From assembly GCA_027491335.1 (NCBI GenBank), contig JAIXWJ010000036.1, positions 1 through 46,979 of the forward strand: DNA of 46,979 nucleotides, written 5' to 3'. The notes below the pieces were generated by a model, which did not search any database, had not been told where the DNA came from, and was given only the letters and a program-made list of their open reading frames with translations. Of this stretch, positions 32,629 to 42,881 are shown one piece after another (the first letter of the stretch is position 1; each line of letters starts with the position of its first letter). The position numbers and the translations under genes are program-made. Origin of the DNA: Actinomycetes bacterium (GTDB lineage: Bacteria > Actinomycetota > Acidimicrobiia > Acidimicrobiales > Ilumatobacteraceae).

Positions 32629-34329
32629 TCAGAGTTCCGCCGTCGAGATCAACTCCGCGTGAGCCACGATTCGGTACTTCACGCTCCCAGGTGGATGACA
32701 CGCCACCAAAGAGATGGTCTGGTCGTTGCTCGACGACGCGTACAACATGGGATCGGTTGGCAAACGGATGTCGACCGATGTCGTGCGGTAGGTGTAGATC
32801 TTGCCGTCGACCGTGAGATACATCAGCGTTCCGGCCCGCATCTTGTCGATGTTGCGGAACTCGCGTCCGTGCGAGGTTCGGTGCCCGAAGATGGCCACGT
32901 TGCCGGGTTGACTCGGCGTGCGGGATTCGATCAGGTGCGACGGGTCCTTGTCGACGTAGGCCACGTGCTCGCGCACCCGGGTGTTCACCTTGATATCGGG
33001 GATCGACAACTGCGCCGGGAAGTACTGCGCGGGTGGCAACGGATTGGCGGGCGCCGAATACGGCGACGACACCGGGGACCCCACGAACCAGCCGAAGACG
33101 TCGACGATCAGGTCGGCACCGCCGTACGAATACAACGTGACACCACGAACGGCGTTCTGCACCTGCACATGATTCGGAGCGGTGACGCCCGCTCGGTCGG
33201 CGTTCAGGTTGGACGCATCGGGTCGCGCGTTTCCGGCCGGGTACACGCTGACGAAACCGTCGTCGAGCGAACGCGTCAAGGTGACGTTCAGCGCCACCGC
33301 CGATGCGCCACCGAAGGGAATGCCGGCCACACCGGTCGTGGCCACCTCGACGGACCAACCGTGATGCACCGTCACGGCACGACCAAGTGGATTTGGTCCG
33401 GAACGAGAGTCCATCAAACGTGTCGGGGAGATCGGAACGTAGAGACCGGTCTCGATGTTGGCCGCCGACGGTCCGGTGTAGTACCCCATGAAGTCGACGA
33501 TGATGTCGCCTCCGGCGTACGAATAGAAGTCGACGCCCGATGCCGACGGCTTCACGATGACTTGATTCGCGATGGTCTGGCCCGCGCGCAAGATGTTGAG
33601 ATTCGACGTGTCGGGAATGGGGGCACCAGAGGGCATCGCCGTCCAGTACGCGAATCCGTTCGACCGCATCCCGGAATTCACCGCCGTCACGTTGAACACC
33701 ATTCCCTCGGTGTCGGCCGGAACCGTCAATGGGCGCGGGACCGTGACGCGGCCGTCGGGGGCCACGCGCGACGTGTGCCGCGTGTCGAGAAGTCGTTGCG
33801 GCTGGCTGGCGACGAATCGACCTTCCCGCGACGTGTTCGCCGGGACGTAGTAACCGAAAACGTCGACGATCATGTGCGTACCCACCGAGGCGTACAACAC
33901 GATGTTGCCCCACGTGCCCACCTTGGCCGTCACGAGGTTCGGCACGATGGACCGGTTGTCCTGCATGTTGACGTTCGACGTGTTGGGCAAGCCCTCACCC
34001 CATGGGTGAACGGTGATGAACCCCTCGCGATCGGGTTGATAAGCGGTGACGTTCAGAACAACCGAGGTGGCGTTCGCCGGGACGCCATGGACTCCGGCCA
34101 CCGTGAGCACCGTCGACGAATTGGCGCCGGGACGCGCACCGATGCGGGTGTCGAGGATGCGCACCGGGGTCATGCCACGAAACGCCGACGCACCCGCGGG
34201 AGCCGCCGAGGCGACCTCGGCGCTCATGCCGGCGAAGATCGACGAGAACAGGCTGGTCAACGCGACCAACATCGACATTCTCACCGAACGTTTCCGATGT
34301 CGAATCTTGCCAAGTCCCTTGCCGCGCAC
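32629..34329 (-). CDS. Secreted sortase fused to three 'RxLDTR' surface repeats
   Basis: A 566-residue protein. A signal peptide is clear: basic 'KIRHRKRSVR', hydrophobic core, cleavage near 'ASA-AP' (residues 40-44). Three repeats of about 110-120 residues follow (about 56-163, 165-287, 288-410). Each opens with 'RxLDTR' or 'RLMDSR', has 'TSNxN' or 'ASNLN' midway and ends 'IVDVFGYY'-like; this repeat is frequent in exported proteins of Acidimicrobiia. Residues 439-566 form a sortase domain, with His483 in 'IFGHRTSHG', Cys544 in 'SLVACHPPG' and Arg553 in 'KYRIV', the complete catalytic triad. It looks nearest to class E. I use GTG 34329, with TACGAT eight bases upstream. No membrane anchor is seen after the signal. 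Confidence 0.82.
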   Translation of the reverse strand: MRGKGLGKIRHRKRSVRMSMLVALTSLFSSIFAGMSAEVASAAPAGASAFRGMTPVRILDTRIGARPGANSSTVLTVAGVHGVPANATSVVLNVTAYQPDREGFITVHPWGEGLPNTSNVNMQDNRSIVPNLVTAKVGTWGNIVLYASVGTHMIVDVFGYYVPANTSREGRFVASQPQRLLDTRHTSRVAPDGRVTVPRPLTVPADTEGMVFNVTAVNSGMRSNGFAYWTAMPSGAPIPDTSNLNILRAGQTIANQVIVKPSASGVDFYSYAGGDIIVDFMGYYTGPSAANIETGLYVPISPTRLMDSRSGPNPLGRAVTVHHGWSVEVATTGVAGIPFGGASAVALNVTLTRSLDDGFVSVYPAGNARPDASNLNADRAGVTAPNHVQVQNAVRGVTLYSYGGADLIVDVFGWFVGSPVSSPYSAPANPLPPAQYFPAQLSIPDIKVNTRVREHVAYVDKDPSHLIESRTPSQPGNVAIFGHRTSHGREFRNIDKMRAGTLMYLTVDGKIYTYRTTSVDIRLPTDPMLYASSSNDQTISLVACHPPGSVKYRIVAHAELISTAEL

Positions 34330-34337
34330 GACAGTCG

Positions 34338-34343
34338 ATCGTA
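34338..34343 (-). promoter_or_regulatory. -10 element for leaderless sortase gene
   Basis: On the minus strand TACGAT stands eight bases before GTG 34329. It supports that start over others within the open frame. Confidence 0.4.
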
Positions 34344-34406
34344 GACGACGAACCGTGTCGGCAGGGTGGCGACGAGATGAACGGATCGCGGTTTCGAACG
34401 AGAGGG

Positions 34407-34865
34407 TCAAATGTCGTCGGCGCGTCGCAACGCATCCACGATTCGCTGGTTCCCCCGACCCTCCAACAGCGACAAGGTTCGTTCCGTCGAACCGGCCCGG
34501 CGACACATGTCGAGTCCGATGGTCTCGTGGTCGTGATACTCCCGAAAACGACGGGTTCGGGGCCCCACGACCGTGGCCAACACTCGAAGCGCGGTGGACA
34601 GGTCACTGTGGGTCTTTCCCACGTCGTGAAGAAGGGCGGCCGCCACATCATCACGGGGAGAATCGGGACTCAGATCGACGAAACGCCGCGCCACGGAGAT
34701 GGCATGACGGCGGTCTTGCACCGACATTGCGTCGAAGACGAGCCTCTCCCCTTCCAACAAACTCGCGCGCGCCCAACCCTCGTCGACCGGCGATGGCGCC
34801 GAGGACGACAGCGAACCCCACCAACGTCGCACCAAGTGAACGAGCCGTCGAGTGGCCGGGGTCAT
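34407..34865 (-). CDS. HD-domain phosphohydrolase-like protein
   Basis: A 152-residue protein. The HD-type metal site is visible as 'RHAISVARRFVD' (first His), 'ALLHDVGK' (His-Asp pair) and 'YHDHETIGLD' (a further His). Such domains hydrolyse phosphate esters of nucleotides or cyclic dinucleotides, but the substrate cannot be read. It is short and consists of little more than the domain. It follows xerD by five bases, so it is last in the pyrG-nudix-xerD run. The 77 bases after it, before the sortase start, hold only that gene's promoter. Confidence 0.8.
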   Translation of the reverse strand: MTPATRRLVHLVRRWWGSLSSSAPSPVDEGWARASLLEGERLVFDAMSVQDRRHAISVARRFVDLSPDSPRDDVAAALLHDVGKTHSDLSTALRVLATVVGPRTRRFREYHDHETIGLDMCRRAGSTERTLSLLEGRGNQRIVDALRRADDI

Positions 34866-34870
34866 GTTGC

Positions 34871-35811
34871 TCAGGTCCCGCGCCCGACGGTGGCGCGAGG
34901 ATGCGCCGAACGGTATTGATCGAAGAGTCGTTCCTGTGACACCCGGGTGTACACCTGCGTGGTGGAGATCGACGCGTGCCCCAACATCTCCTGAACGATG
35001 CGCAAGTCGGCACCATGATCGAGCATGTGGGTGGCGCACGAATGTCGCAGCACGTGCGGCGACAGATGACTGGTGAGGCCGGCACGTTCGCCGTGACGCA
35101 CGACGATGGCATAGGCCGCCTGGCGACCCAATCGGCCGCCCCGCGTGTTCAGGAACACCGCGTCGGCGTCTCCGCGTCGCGCCCACCGAACGGGAGACAG
35201 TGAGTCACGACCATCGGTCAACCACAGATGCACCGCCTCGCGGGCGAGACTGCCCACGGGCACCAATCGCTCCTTGGAACCCTTTCCGTACAGGCGGATC
35301 ATGCCCGCCTCCAAGTCGATGTCGCCGAGCGACAGACCGCACAACTCCGAAATGCGCGCACCGGTCGCGTACAACAACTCCAACAACGCCCGGTCCCGAC
35401 GGGCCACCGGGTCGACGCCGACGACGGCCGAGATCAACGACTCCACCTCTTCTTCGCTGAGGGGCTTGGGAATTCCCGCGGGGACCTTCACACCCTCGAA
35501 GTCGGCCGTCGGATCGTCGGACCGATGATTCTCCGACACCATGAAGCGATGAAACGTGCGAATCGCGGCCATCTGGCGAGCCAAGCTGGAGGCCGCGATG
35601 CCACCAGCACGGCGATGATTCACGAAACGATCGACGTCGGCCGGAGTCACTCGTTGCACGTCGGTGGAGTTCTCGTTCAACCAACCGCAATAACCGGTGA
35701 GATCACGCCGATACGCCGACAACGTGTTCGTCGAGCGCCCGCGTTCGGCGGCCAACCAACCGAGGAACTCCTCCACTTCGATGGGCACGACGTCGGGGAT
35801 CATCGCCGACA

Positions 35812-35812
<1 letters not shown>
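34871..35812 (-). CDS. xerD: Site-specific tyrosine recombinase XerD
   Basis: A 313-residue recombinase that, with XerC, resolves chromosome dimers at dif during division. The N-terminal SAM-like DNA-binding domain covers about residues 11-95 ('FLGWLAAERGRSTNTLSAYRRDL' in parts). The catalytic residues are Arg153 ('ATGARISEL'), Lys in 'YGKGSKER', His253 and Arg256 ('HVLRHSCATH'), His279 ('LGHASIS') and Tyr288 ('TTQVYTR'). All are present. XerD is the better name than XerC, because the gene sits next to nudix and pyrG as in other Actinobacteria. Its ATG overlaps the nudix stop by one base. Confidence 0.93.
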
Positions 35813-38099
<2,287 letters not shown>

Positions 38100-38180
38100 T
38101 CACCATACCCTGCCGGGGACCCCCGCCCAGCCATTCCCCTGCCCAAACATTCCTCCGCCCAAACACTCGCGGGGAAGGTT

Positions 38181-39761
38181 TCAACCGGCCAACAGCTCGC
38201 GGGCGTGGCGACGGGCCGCGGCACTGTCGGGACGCCCCGACAACATGCGGGCGATCTCGTCGACGCGCTCGTTGCCGGCCACCTGCTCGGCGATGGCGCG
38301 GGTGCGTTCGGCGCCATCGGTGGTGACGATGTGCTTGCGAACCACGATTTGTTGGTGGGCCACCGCGGCCACCTGGGCCAAGTGGGTGACGACGAACACC
38401 TGATGCGTCGCGGCCAGCCCGGCCAGACACGAGGCCACCGCATTGGCGGCCGTTCCGCCGATTCCGGCGTCCACCTCGTCGAAAATCAGGATCGGTGGCC
38501 CGTCGGTCAACACCATGCGGATGGCCAGCATGGTGCGGGCCAGTTCTCCACCCGAGGCCACCTTGGCCAGGGGTGCGGGCGGGCTACCGGGATTCGCGGC
38601 CAAGAGGAACGTGACTTCGTCGGCGGGATCGTCGCCCGCCACCTCGATCGTCACCACGGCCCGCTCCATGGCCAATTCGGCCAAGTGGGCGGTGATGTTG
38701 CGACCCAGGGTTTCTGCGGCCCCACGACGAGCCGCGGCCACCGCCGCGGCGGCTTTGCGCTCGGCCTTGACGGCCGCCGCCCGCTTGGTCTCCAATTCGC
38801 CCACCCGCACCTCGAAGGACTCCAGTTCGGCCAGACGCTGGGCACTTTCGTCCCGGTAGGCCAGCACCTCGGTCAGGGAGTCGCCGTACTTACGTTGCAG
38901 TTCGCGCAGGTCCCGACGCCGGGCCCGCACCTCGGCGAGGCGCTCGGGATCGTCTTCGCAGGACTCGGTGACCGAGCGCAATTCGGAGGCGATGTCGGCG
39001 ACCTCGGCCGCCACGTCGCGCAATCGACCCACCACAGCGGCGAAGGGAGCCCGGTTCGCCAATCCGGCGATGGCCGAGCCCAACGCATCGGCGGCCGCAC
39101 CGTCGGCATTGATCGCCGCGATGGCGGTCTCGCCGGCCTCGCGGTGCGCGGTGGCGTCGGCCAAGGCGTCCTCGTCGGTTTCCAAACGTCGGTCCTCGTC
39201 GGGGTCGACGATGCCCAGCGCCGAGATCTCCTGCACCTGGAAGCGCAGCAGATCGATCTCGCGGGCCCGGGACTTGGCGTCGCCACCCAACGTGGCCAGT
39301 GACGCATCGATTTCGGTGATGCGACCGCGCGCGACTCGCAACGGCCCCAGATCGCTGCCCGCGAACTGATCCAAAGCGGTTCGTTGGACCGCGACCGAGA
39401 GCAAACTTTGGTGGGTGTGTTGGCCGTGAAGATCGACCAACCGCGCTCCGAGGTCGGCCAACTGCCCCACCGTTGCCAGGCGACCATCGATGTACGCCCG
39501 CGACCGTCCGTCGAGGGGCACCACTCGCGTCATGATGTGCTCGGTGTCGCCCACCACGAATCGACCCTCCACCCGGGCCTCGGTGGCGCCAGCACGCACC
39601 CGCGCGGCGTCGGCGCGACCGCCCACCAGCAACGAGATGGCTTCGATCAACATGGTCTTTCCGGCGCCCGTTTCACCGGTGAGAACGACCAAACCCTCGG
39701 CGAAGACCAGATCCAGCCGATCGATGATGCCGAGGTCCTCAATGTGCAGTTCGGTCAGCAT
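38181..39761 (-). CDS. recN: DNA repair protein RecN
   Basis: A 526-residue SMC-like ATPase of double-strand break repair. The first residues 'MLTELHIEDLGIIDRLDL' and Walker A 'GETGAGKTM' (about 31-39) are standard. A central coiled coil of Glu/Arg/Ala-rich sequence covers about residues 150-360. The C-terminal part has 'ASGGELARTMLAIRM' (signature) and 'LIFDEVDAGIGG' (Walker B), then 'VTHLAQVA'. The length is slightly short but complete. Directly upstream is a copy of its own first 32 bases (39791-39822), in frame with a 22-codon leader that ends over this start. Confidence 0.96.
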   Translation of the reverse strand: MLTELHIEDLGIIDRLDLVFAEGLVVLTGETGAGKTMLIEAISLLVGGRADAARVRAGATEARVEGRFVVGDTEHIMTRVVPLDGRSRAYIDGRLATVGQLADLGARLVDLHGQHTHQSLLSVAVQRTALDQFAGSDLGPLRVARGRITEIDASLATLGGDAKSRAREIDLLRFQVQEISALGIVDPDEDRRLETDEDALADATAHREAGETAIAAINADGAAADALGSAIAGLANRAPFAAVVGRLRDVAAEVADIASELRSVTESCEDDPERLAEVRARRRDLRELQRKYGDSLTEVLAYRDESAQRLAELESFEVRVGELETKRAAAVKAERKAAAAVAAARRGAAETLGRNITAHLAELAMERAVVTIEVAGDDPADEVTFLLAANPGSPPAPLAKVASGGELARTMLAIRMVLTDGPPILIFDEVDAGIGGTAANAVASCLAGLAATHQVFVVTHLAQVAAVAHQQIVVRKHIVTTDGAERTRAIAEQVAGNERVDEIARMLSGRPDSAAARRHARELLAG

Positions 39762-39822
39762 GCGACAGCCACCTCGGGACGACAGCTGAAGCCGAGGTCC
39801 TCAATGTGCAGTTCGGTCAGCA
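39729..39822. repeat. 32-bp exact direct repeat at the recN start
   Basis: 39729-39760 (codons 1-11 of recN) and 39791-39822 are identical over 32 bases, with starts 62 bases apart. The upstream copy has GTG in place of ATG as the first codon. It looks like a partial duplication of the recN 5' end into the gap after nadK. Confidence 0.9.
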
Positions 39823-39823
39823 C
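39755..39823 (-). CDS. Possible 22-residue leader peptide before recN, made by duplication
   Basis: Starting at GTG 39823 the duplicated copy reads MLTELHIEDLG, the same as RecN, then continues for eleven residues to a TGA lying inside the recN start region (ATG-CTG-A). Translation would end on top of the recN initiation codon. It is five bases past the nadK stop. It may be a coupling device or an accidental remnant. Confidence 0.35.
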   Translation of the reverse strand: MLTELHIEDLGFSCRPEVAVAC

Positions 39824-39827
39824 GATG

Positions 39828-40679
39828 TCACCGATCCGACAACCCGAACTTGGCTTTCAACGTTTGATGGAATCGACGTGATTCGAGACGCACGAACAAG
39901 GCCGGTCGATCGCTCGCCGAACACGAAACCGTGTCGCCGGGCTGCAGAACGACGGCCTCTTGGCCATCCACCGTGAGCCCCACCGGACGCTGACCCACCA
40001 CCTCCACGTCGACGGCCTCATCGGGACGCAACACCAGAGAGCGGTCGAACAACATGTGTGGCGCCAATGGCGTGATGAGTATGGCTTGATGCCCGGGCGA
40101 GATGACGGGGCCCCGCGCCGACATGGAGTACGCGGTGGATCCGGTGGGTGTGGCCACCAAGATGCCGTCGGCTTGGTAGGTGGTGAAGGGCACGCCATCG
40201 ATGTGCAGTCGCAAACGCACCGTCTGACCGGCGTGTTGCTTCTCGAGGGATGCTTCGTTGAGCGAACGCCACTGTCGAATTCCCGATGAGGTGCGCGCCA
40301 CCACGTCGAGCACCAAGCGACGTTCGATCTCGATGTTGTGAGCGAAGAAGCGCGTGAGGGCGGTTTCGAGATTGGACGGCTCGACCTCGGCCAAATAGCC
40401 GAGCAGACCGACGTTCACGCCGAGCACCGGAACGGGCGCACCATCGAGCAAGGTGACCGCGCGCAACATGGTGCCATCGCCTCCGACGCTGACCACCAAA
40501 CCCAACTCGCCGGCACCGGCCACCGAGTCGACGATTTCGATGTCGTCGGAACGCAACACGGCGGCATCGGCGGCCACCGCCACCGGATGATGTCCGTGCG
40601 TGATCAACCACCGCGCGGCGCGAGCGGCCACATCGGTGGCGTCGGTGCGCTCGGAGTTGCCGACGATCAGGACGTTCAC
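39828..40679 (-). CDS. nadK: NAD kinase
   Basis: A 283-residue kinase phosphorylating NAD to NADP, in many Actinobacteria also with polyphosphate. The diagnostic motifs are 'VVSVGGDGTMLRA' (about 63-75), 'SLNEASLEK' (NE/D motif), 'GILVATPTGSTAYSMSA' and 'ILITPLAPHML'. All key residues, including the Asp in GGDG, are present. The start is GTG 40679, overlapping the tlyA stop (GTGA). recN follows after 66 bases holding a duplicated piece of its own start. In Actinobacteria tlyA-nadK-recN is the common order. Confidence 0.95.
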   Translation of the reverse strand: MNVLIVGNSERTDATDVAARAARWLITHGHHPVAVAADAAVLRSDDIEIVDSVAGAGELGLVVSVGGDGTMLRAVTLLDGAPVPVLGVNVGLLGYLAEVEPSNLETALTRFFAHNIEIERRLVLDVVARTSSGIRQWRSLNEASLEKQHAGQTVRLRLHIDGVPFTTYQADGILVATPTGSTAYSMSARGPVISPGHQAILITPLAPHMLFDRSLVLRPDEAVDVEVVGQRPVGLTVDGQEAVVLQPGDTVSCSASDRPALFVRLESRRFHQTLKAKFGLSDR

Positions 40680-41440
40680 GGCATCATCTTCTCACGCGGG
40701 TGTGGCAGGACCGCATGCAAAAGGAATTCTCGGTTGCCCTCGGCGCCGGTGATCGGCGACGGAACCACCTCGATGACCTCCAAGCCGGCGTTCTCGCAGG
40801 ACGAGCGCACGGCGGTCACCGCCTCGTCGTGCAGGGCCGGATCGGTGATCACTCCGCGACCCCGCGACACATCGCGTTTGCCCACCTCGAACTGGGGCTT
40901 CACCAACAACACCAACACCGCGCCGGGTGTGCACACACGAACGAGAGCCGGAATCACCAACGTGAGCGAGATGAACGACAGGTCGGCCACCACCATGTCC
41001 ACCTCTCCCCCGATGACGTCGGACTGCACCTCGCGGATGTTGAATCGCTCGATCACCGTGACGCGCTCGTCGGCACGAATGCGAGGGTGCAGTTGACCGT
41101 GTCCCACGTCGAGGGCCACCACGTGCGCCGCGCCTCGTTGCAACAAGCAATCGGTGAACCCACCGGTGGACGCTCCGGCATCGAGCACGCGACGTCCCAT
41201 CACGTCGATGGATCTCTCGGTGAGCGCGGCGTCCAGTTTCTCTCCGCCGCGACTGACGAAACGGGGAGGTGGACCCTCGATCACGACGGCGTCGGCCGGA
41301 TCCACCTGTCGCGCCGCTTTGTCGGCCACCGCTCCATTCACCAACACCCGGCCGGCGTCGATGAGCTCCACGGCGTCGCGACGACTGGCCACCAAACCAC
41401 GTCGAACGAGGTCGGCGTCGAGCCGTTGACGACGAGACAC
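40676..41440 (-). CDS. tlyA: TlyA family rRNA (cytidine-2'-O)-methyltransferase / hemolysin
   Basis: A 254-residue protein with an N-terminal S4 RNA-binding domain ('RLDADLVRRGLVASRRDAVEL' in parts, residues 6-65) and an FtsJ-like methyltransferase domain. The SAM site is 'VLDAGASTGGFTDCLLQ' (about 85-101). 'VALDVGHGQLHPRI', 'VADLSFISL' and 'LVKPQFEVGK' are the family's blocks. TlyA methylates ribose in 16S and 23S rRNA, and the state of these sites affects capreomycin sensitivity in mycobacteria. The start is GTG at 41440, 14 bases after the preceding Lys/Ala-rich gene. Confidence 0.94.
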   Translation of the reverse strand: MSRRQRLDADLVRRGLVASRRDAVELIDAGRVLVNGAVADKAARQVDPADAVVIEGPPPRFVSRGGEKLDAALTERSIDVMGRRVLDAGASTGGFTDCLLQRGAAHVVALDVGHGQLHPRIRADERVTVIERFNIREVQSDVIGGEVDMVVADLSFISLTLVIPALVRVCTPGAVLVLLVKPQFEVGKRDVSRGRGVITDPALHDEAVTAVRSSCENAGLEVIEVVPSPITGAEGNREFLLHAVLPHPREKMMP

Positions 41441-41454
41441 GATGAGAGTCGATC

Positions 41455-41988
41455 TCAGGACTTGGGAGCGGCGCTCTTCTTCGCGACCGGCTTCTTCGCC
41501 GGGCTCTTCTTCGCCGTCGACTTCTTTGCGGCGGGCTTCTTCGTAGCGGGCTTCTTCACGGCCGGCTTCTTCGCCGCGCTCTTCTTTGCGGCGGGCTTCT
41601 TTGCGGCCGGCTTCGCGGTCGTCGTCGACGAACTCTTGGTCGTAGCCGTCGACTTCGACAGGCCCTTGGCCGCCGCGGCCACCAACAGCGCGCGAGTCGC
41701 TTCCAGATTCTTGTTCAGCGTCTCCACTTGCTTTTCCACCTGGTCGATGCGCACCACCAAACGACCGAGCTGCTTGGCCACTTCTTTCTGCACGGTCACC
41801 GAGAATTGCTCGGCGGAACGACGCGCCACGGTGGCCACTTCGGCGACGATCTTCTCGGCGTCACGACGACGCTCATCGCCGACTTTCAACAGGTCGCGCA
41901 CGAACTTCTCGGCCGCGTCGGGAGCCATCGGCGTCACCGAGTCGAGCAACTTCTTCAACGAATTCTTGGAGATCTGATTCTTCGCCAT
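41455..41988 (-). CDS. Histone H1-like / phasin-like Lys-Ala-rich protein
   Basis: A 177-residue protein in two parts. Residues 1-110 are helical and charged ('KKLLDSVTPMAPDAAEKFVRDLL' in parts), with a predicted coiled coil around 70-100 ('RLVVRIDQVEKQVETLNKNLEA'). Residues 110-177 are almost only Lys, Ala, Pro, Ser and Thr, built from 'KKPAA' and 'KKSAA' repeats, as in histone H1-like tails and mycobacterial HupB-type tails. It could bind DNA, RNA or granules, but no enzyme motif exists. The DNA of the tail is itself repetitive. TAGCGT lies six bases before the ATG. It precedes tlyA by 14 bases, so it probably shares the operon. Confidence 0.7.
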   Translation of the reverse strand: MAKNQISKNSLKKLLDSVTPMAPDAAEKFVRDLLKVGDERRRDAEKIVAEVATVARRSAEQFSVTVQKEVAKQLGRLVVRIDQVEKQVETLNKNLEATRALLVAAAAKGLSKSTATTKSSSTTTAKPAAKKPAAKKSAAKKPAVKKPATKKPAAKKSTAKKSPAKKPVAKKSAAPKS

Positions 41989-41994
41989 GTCGTC

Positions 41995-42000
41995 ACGCTA
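41995..42000 (-). promoter_or_regulatory. -10 element for leaderless Lys/Ala-rich gene and tlyA operon
   Basis: On the minus strand TAGCGT stands six bases before the ATG at 41988. TTGACA occurs further upstream (42030-42035) but 29 bases away, too far to pair with it. Confidence 0.45.
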
Positions 42001-42040
42001 CCCGTGCCGTCACGCCCGATTTTCCGGTGTGTCAACCGAC

Positions 42041-42841
42041 TCACAGTTCCAGAACGACACGGGCCACGGCCGCGAGGTCGGCGACGTCCAGCCACGCCGT
42101 CGACCCGGCGAACCACGCCGGATCATCGGTGACCAACAGGTGCGCCGGAGTGACACCCGAACGTACCAACGCGTACCGACAGCCCATGGTGGTGGCAAAG
42201 GCGCCATCGGTGCTCGGACGGTCCCCCACCATGACCGCCCTCGAATCGACCCCGGGCTCGACGGCGCGCACCACGTCGGCCATGGGCGAATATGGCTTGC
42301 CCGTGACCAACGGCGCTCGACCGGCCGCGGTGCTGATGGCGGCCAGGATGCTTCCGCCGCCGGGTATGGGACCATCGGGGGTCGGGTACGTGGCGTCATC
42401 GTTGGTGCCCACCAGACGAGCGCCGGCGCGAACCGCCCCCGACGCCCGACGCATGATCTCGTAGTCGAAGTTGCGATGGAATCCCACCAGAACCGTGTCC
42501 ACCCGCGCACCACGGTCCACGTCGTCGTGCGACACCACCTCGGCTCCCACGACCCCCACCGCCTCGTGGATGCCGGGACCACCACAAATCAGCACGCGTT
42601 CACCGGACGCCAGCACGTGCGCACCCGCCATGGCCGAGGTCACCACGTCACCCCGAGCGTCGATGCCCACGTCCGCCAAAGCCTGTTCCTGAGTTGCCAC
42701 CGTGGCCGAGGAGTTGTTGGTCACGAACAGCACCCGATGACCGGCGGCGCGCATGTCGGCCACCGCCTCGCTCGAACCGGGGATGGGGCGATGAGCCAGC
42801 CACACCACACCATCCAGGTCGCACAGAATCACGGGCCTCAT
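42041..42841 (-). CDS. HAD-IIA family phosphatase (NagD-like)
   Basis: A 266-residue phosphatase. Motif I is 'ILCDLDGVVW' (nucleophile Asp8, with Asp10), motif II is 'VLFVTNNSSATVATQEQAL' with the NNS/T typical of NagD/p-nitrophenyl phosphatase enzymes, and motif IV is 'AVMVGDRPSTDGAFA'. The C2-type cap lies between. The mycobacterial gene at the same place before tlyA is a glycerol-3-phosphate phosphatase, which suggests a similar role. The ATG at 42841 was chosen because motif I follows at once; a longer frame would overlap the divergent DUF1015 promoter. Confidence 0.88.
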   Translation of the reverse strand: MRPVILCDLDGVVWLAHRPIPGSSEAVADMRAAGHRVLFVTNNSSATVATQEQALADVGIDARGDVVTSAMAGAHVLASGERVLICGGPGIHEAVGVVGAEVVSHDDVDRGARVDTVLVGFHRNFDYEIMRRASGAVRAGARLVGTNDDATYPTPDGPIPGGGSILAAISTAAGRAPLVTGKPYSPMADVVRAVEPGVDSRAVMVGDRPSTDGAFATTMGCRYALVRSGVTPAHLLVTDDPAWFAGSTAWLDVADLAAVARVVLEL

Positions 42842-42869
42842 CGGGTAGTGATTCTGCCACCGAAGGTGA

Positions 42870-42875
42870 CAACCT
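42870..42875 (+). promoter_or_regulatory. -10-like element for leaderless DUF1015 gene
   Basis: CAACCT stands six bases before the GTG at 42882, in the 40-base gap with the divergent HAD gene. The fit to TANNNT is imperfect at the first base. Confidence 0.3.
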
Positions 42876-42881
42876 AGAGGG

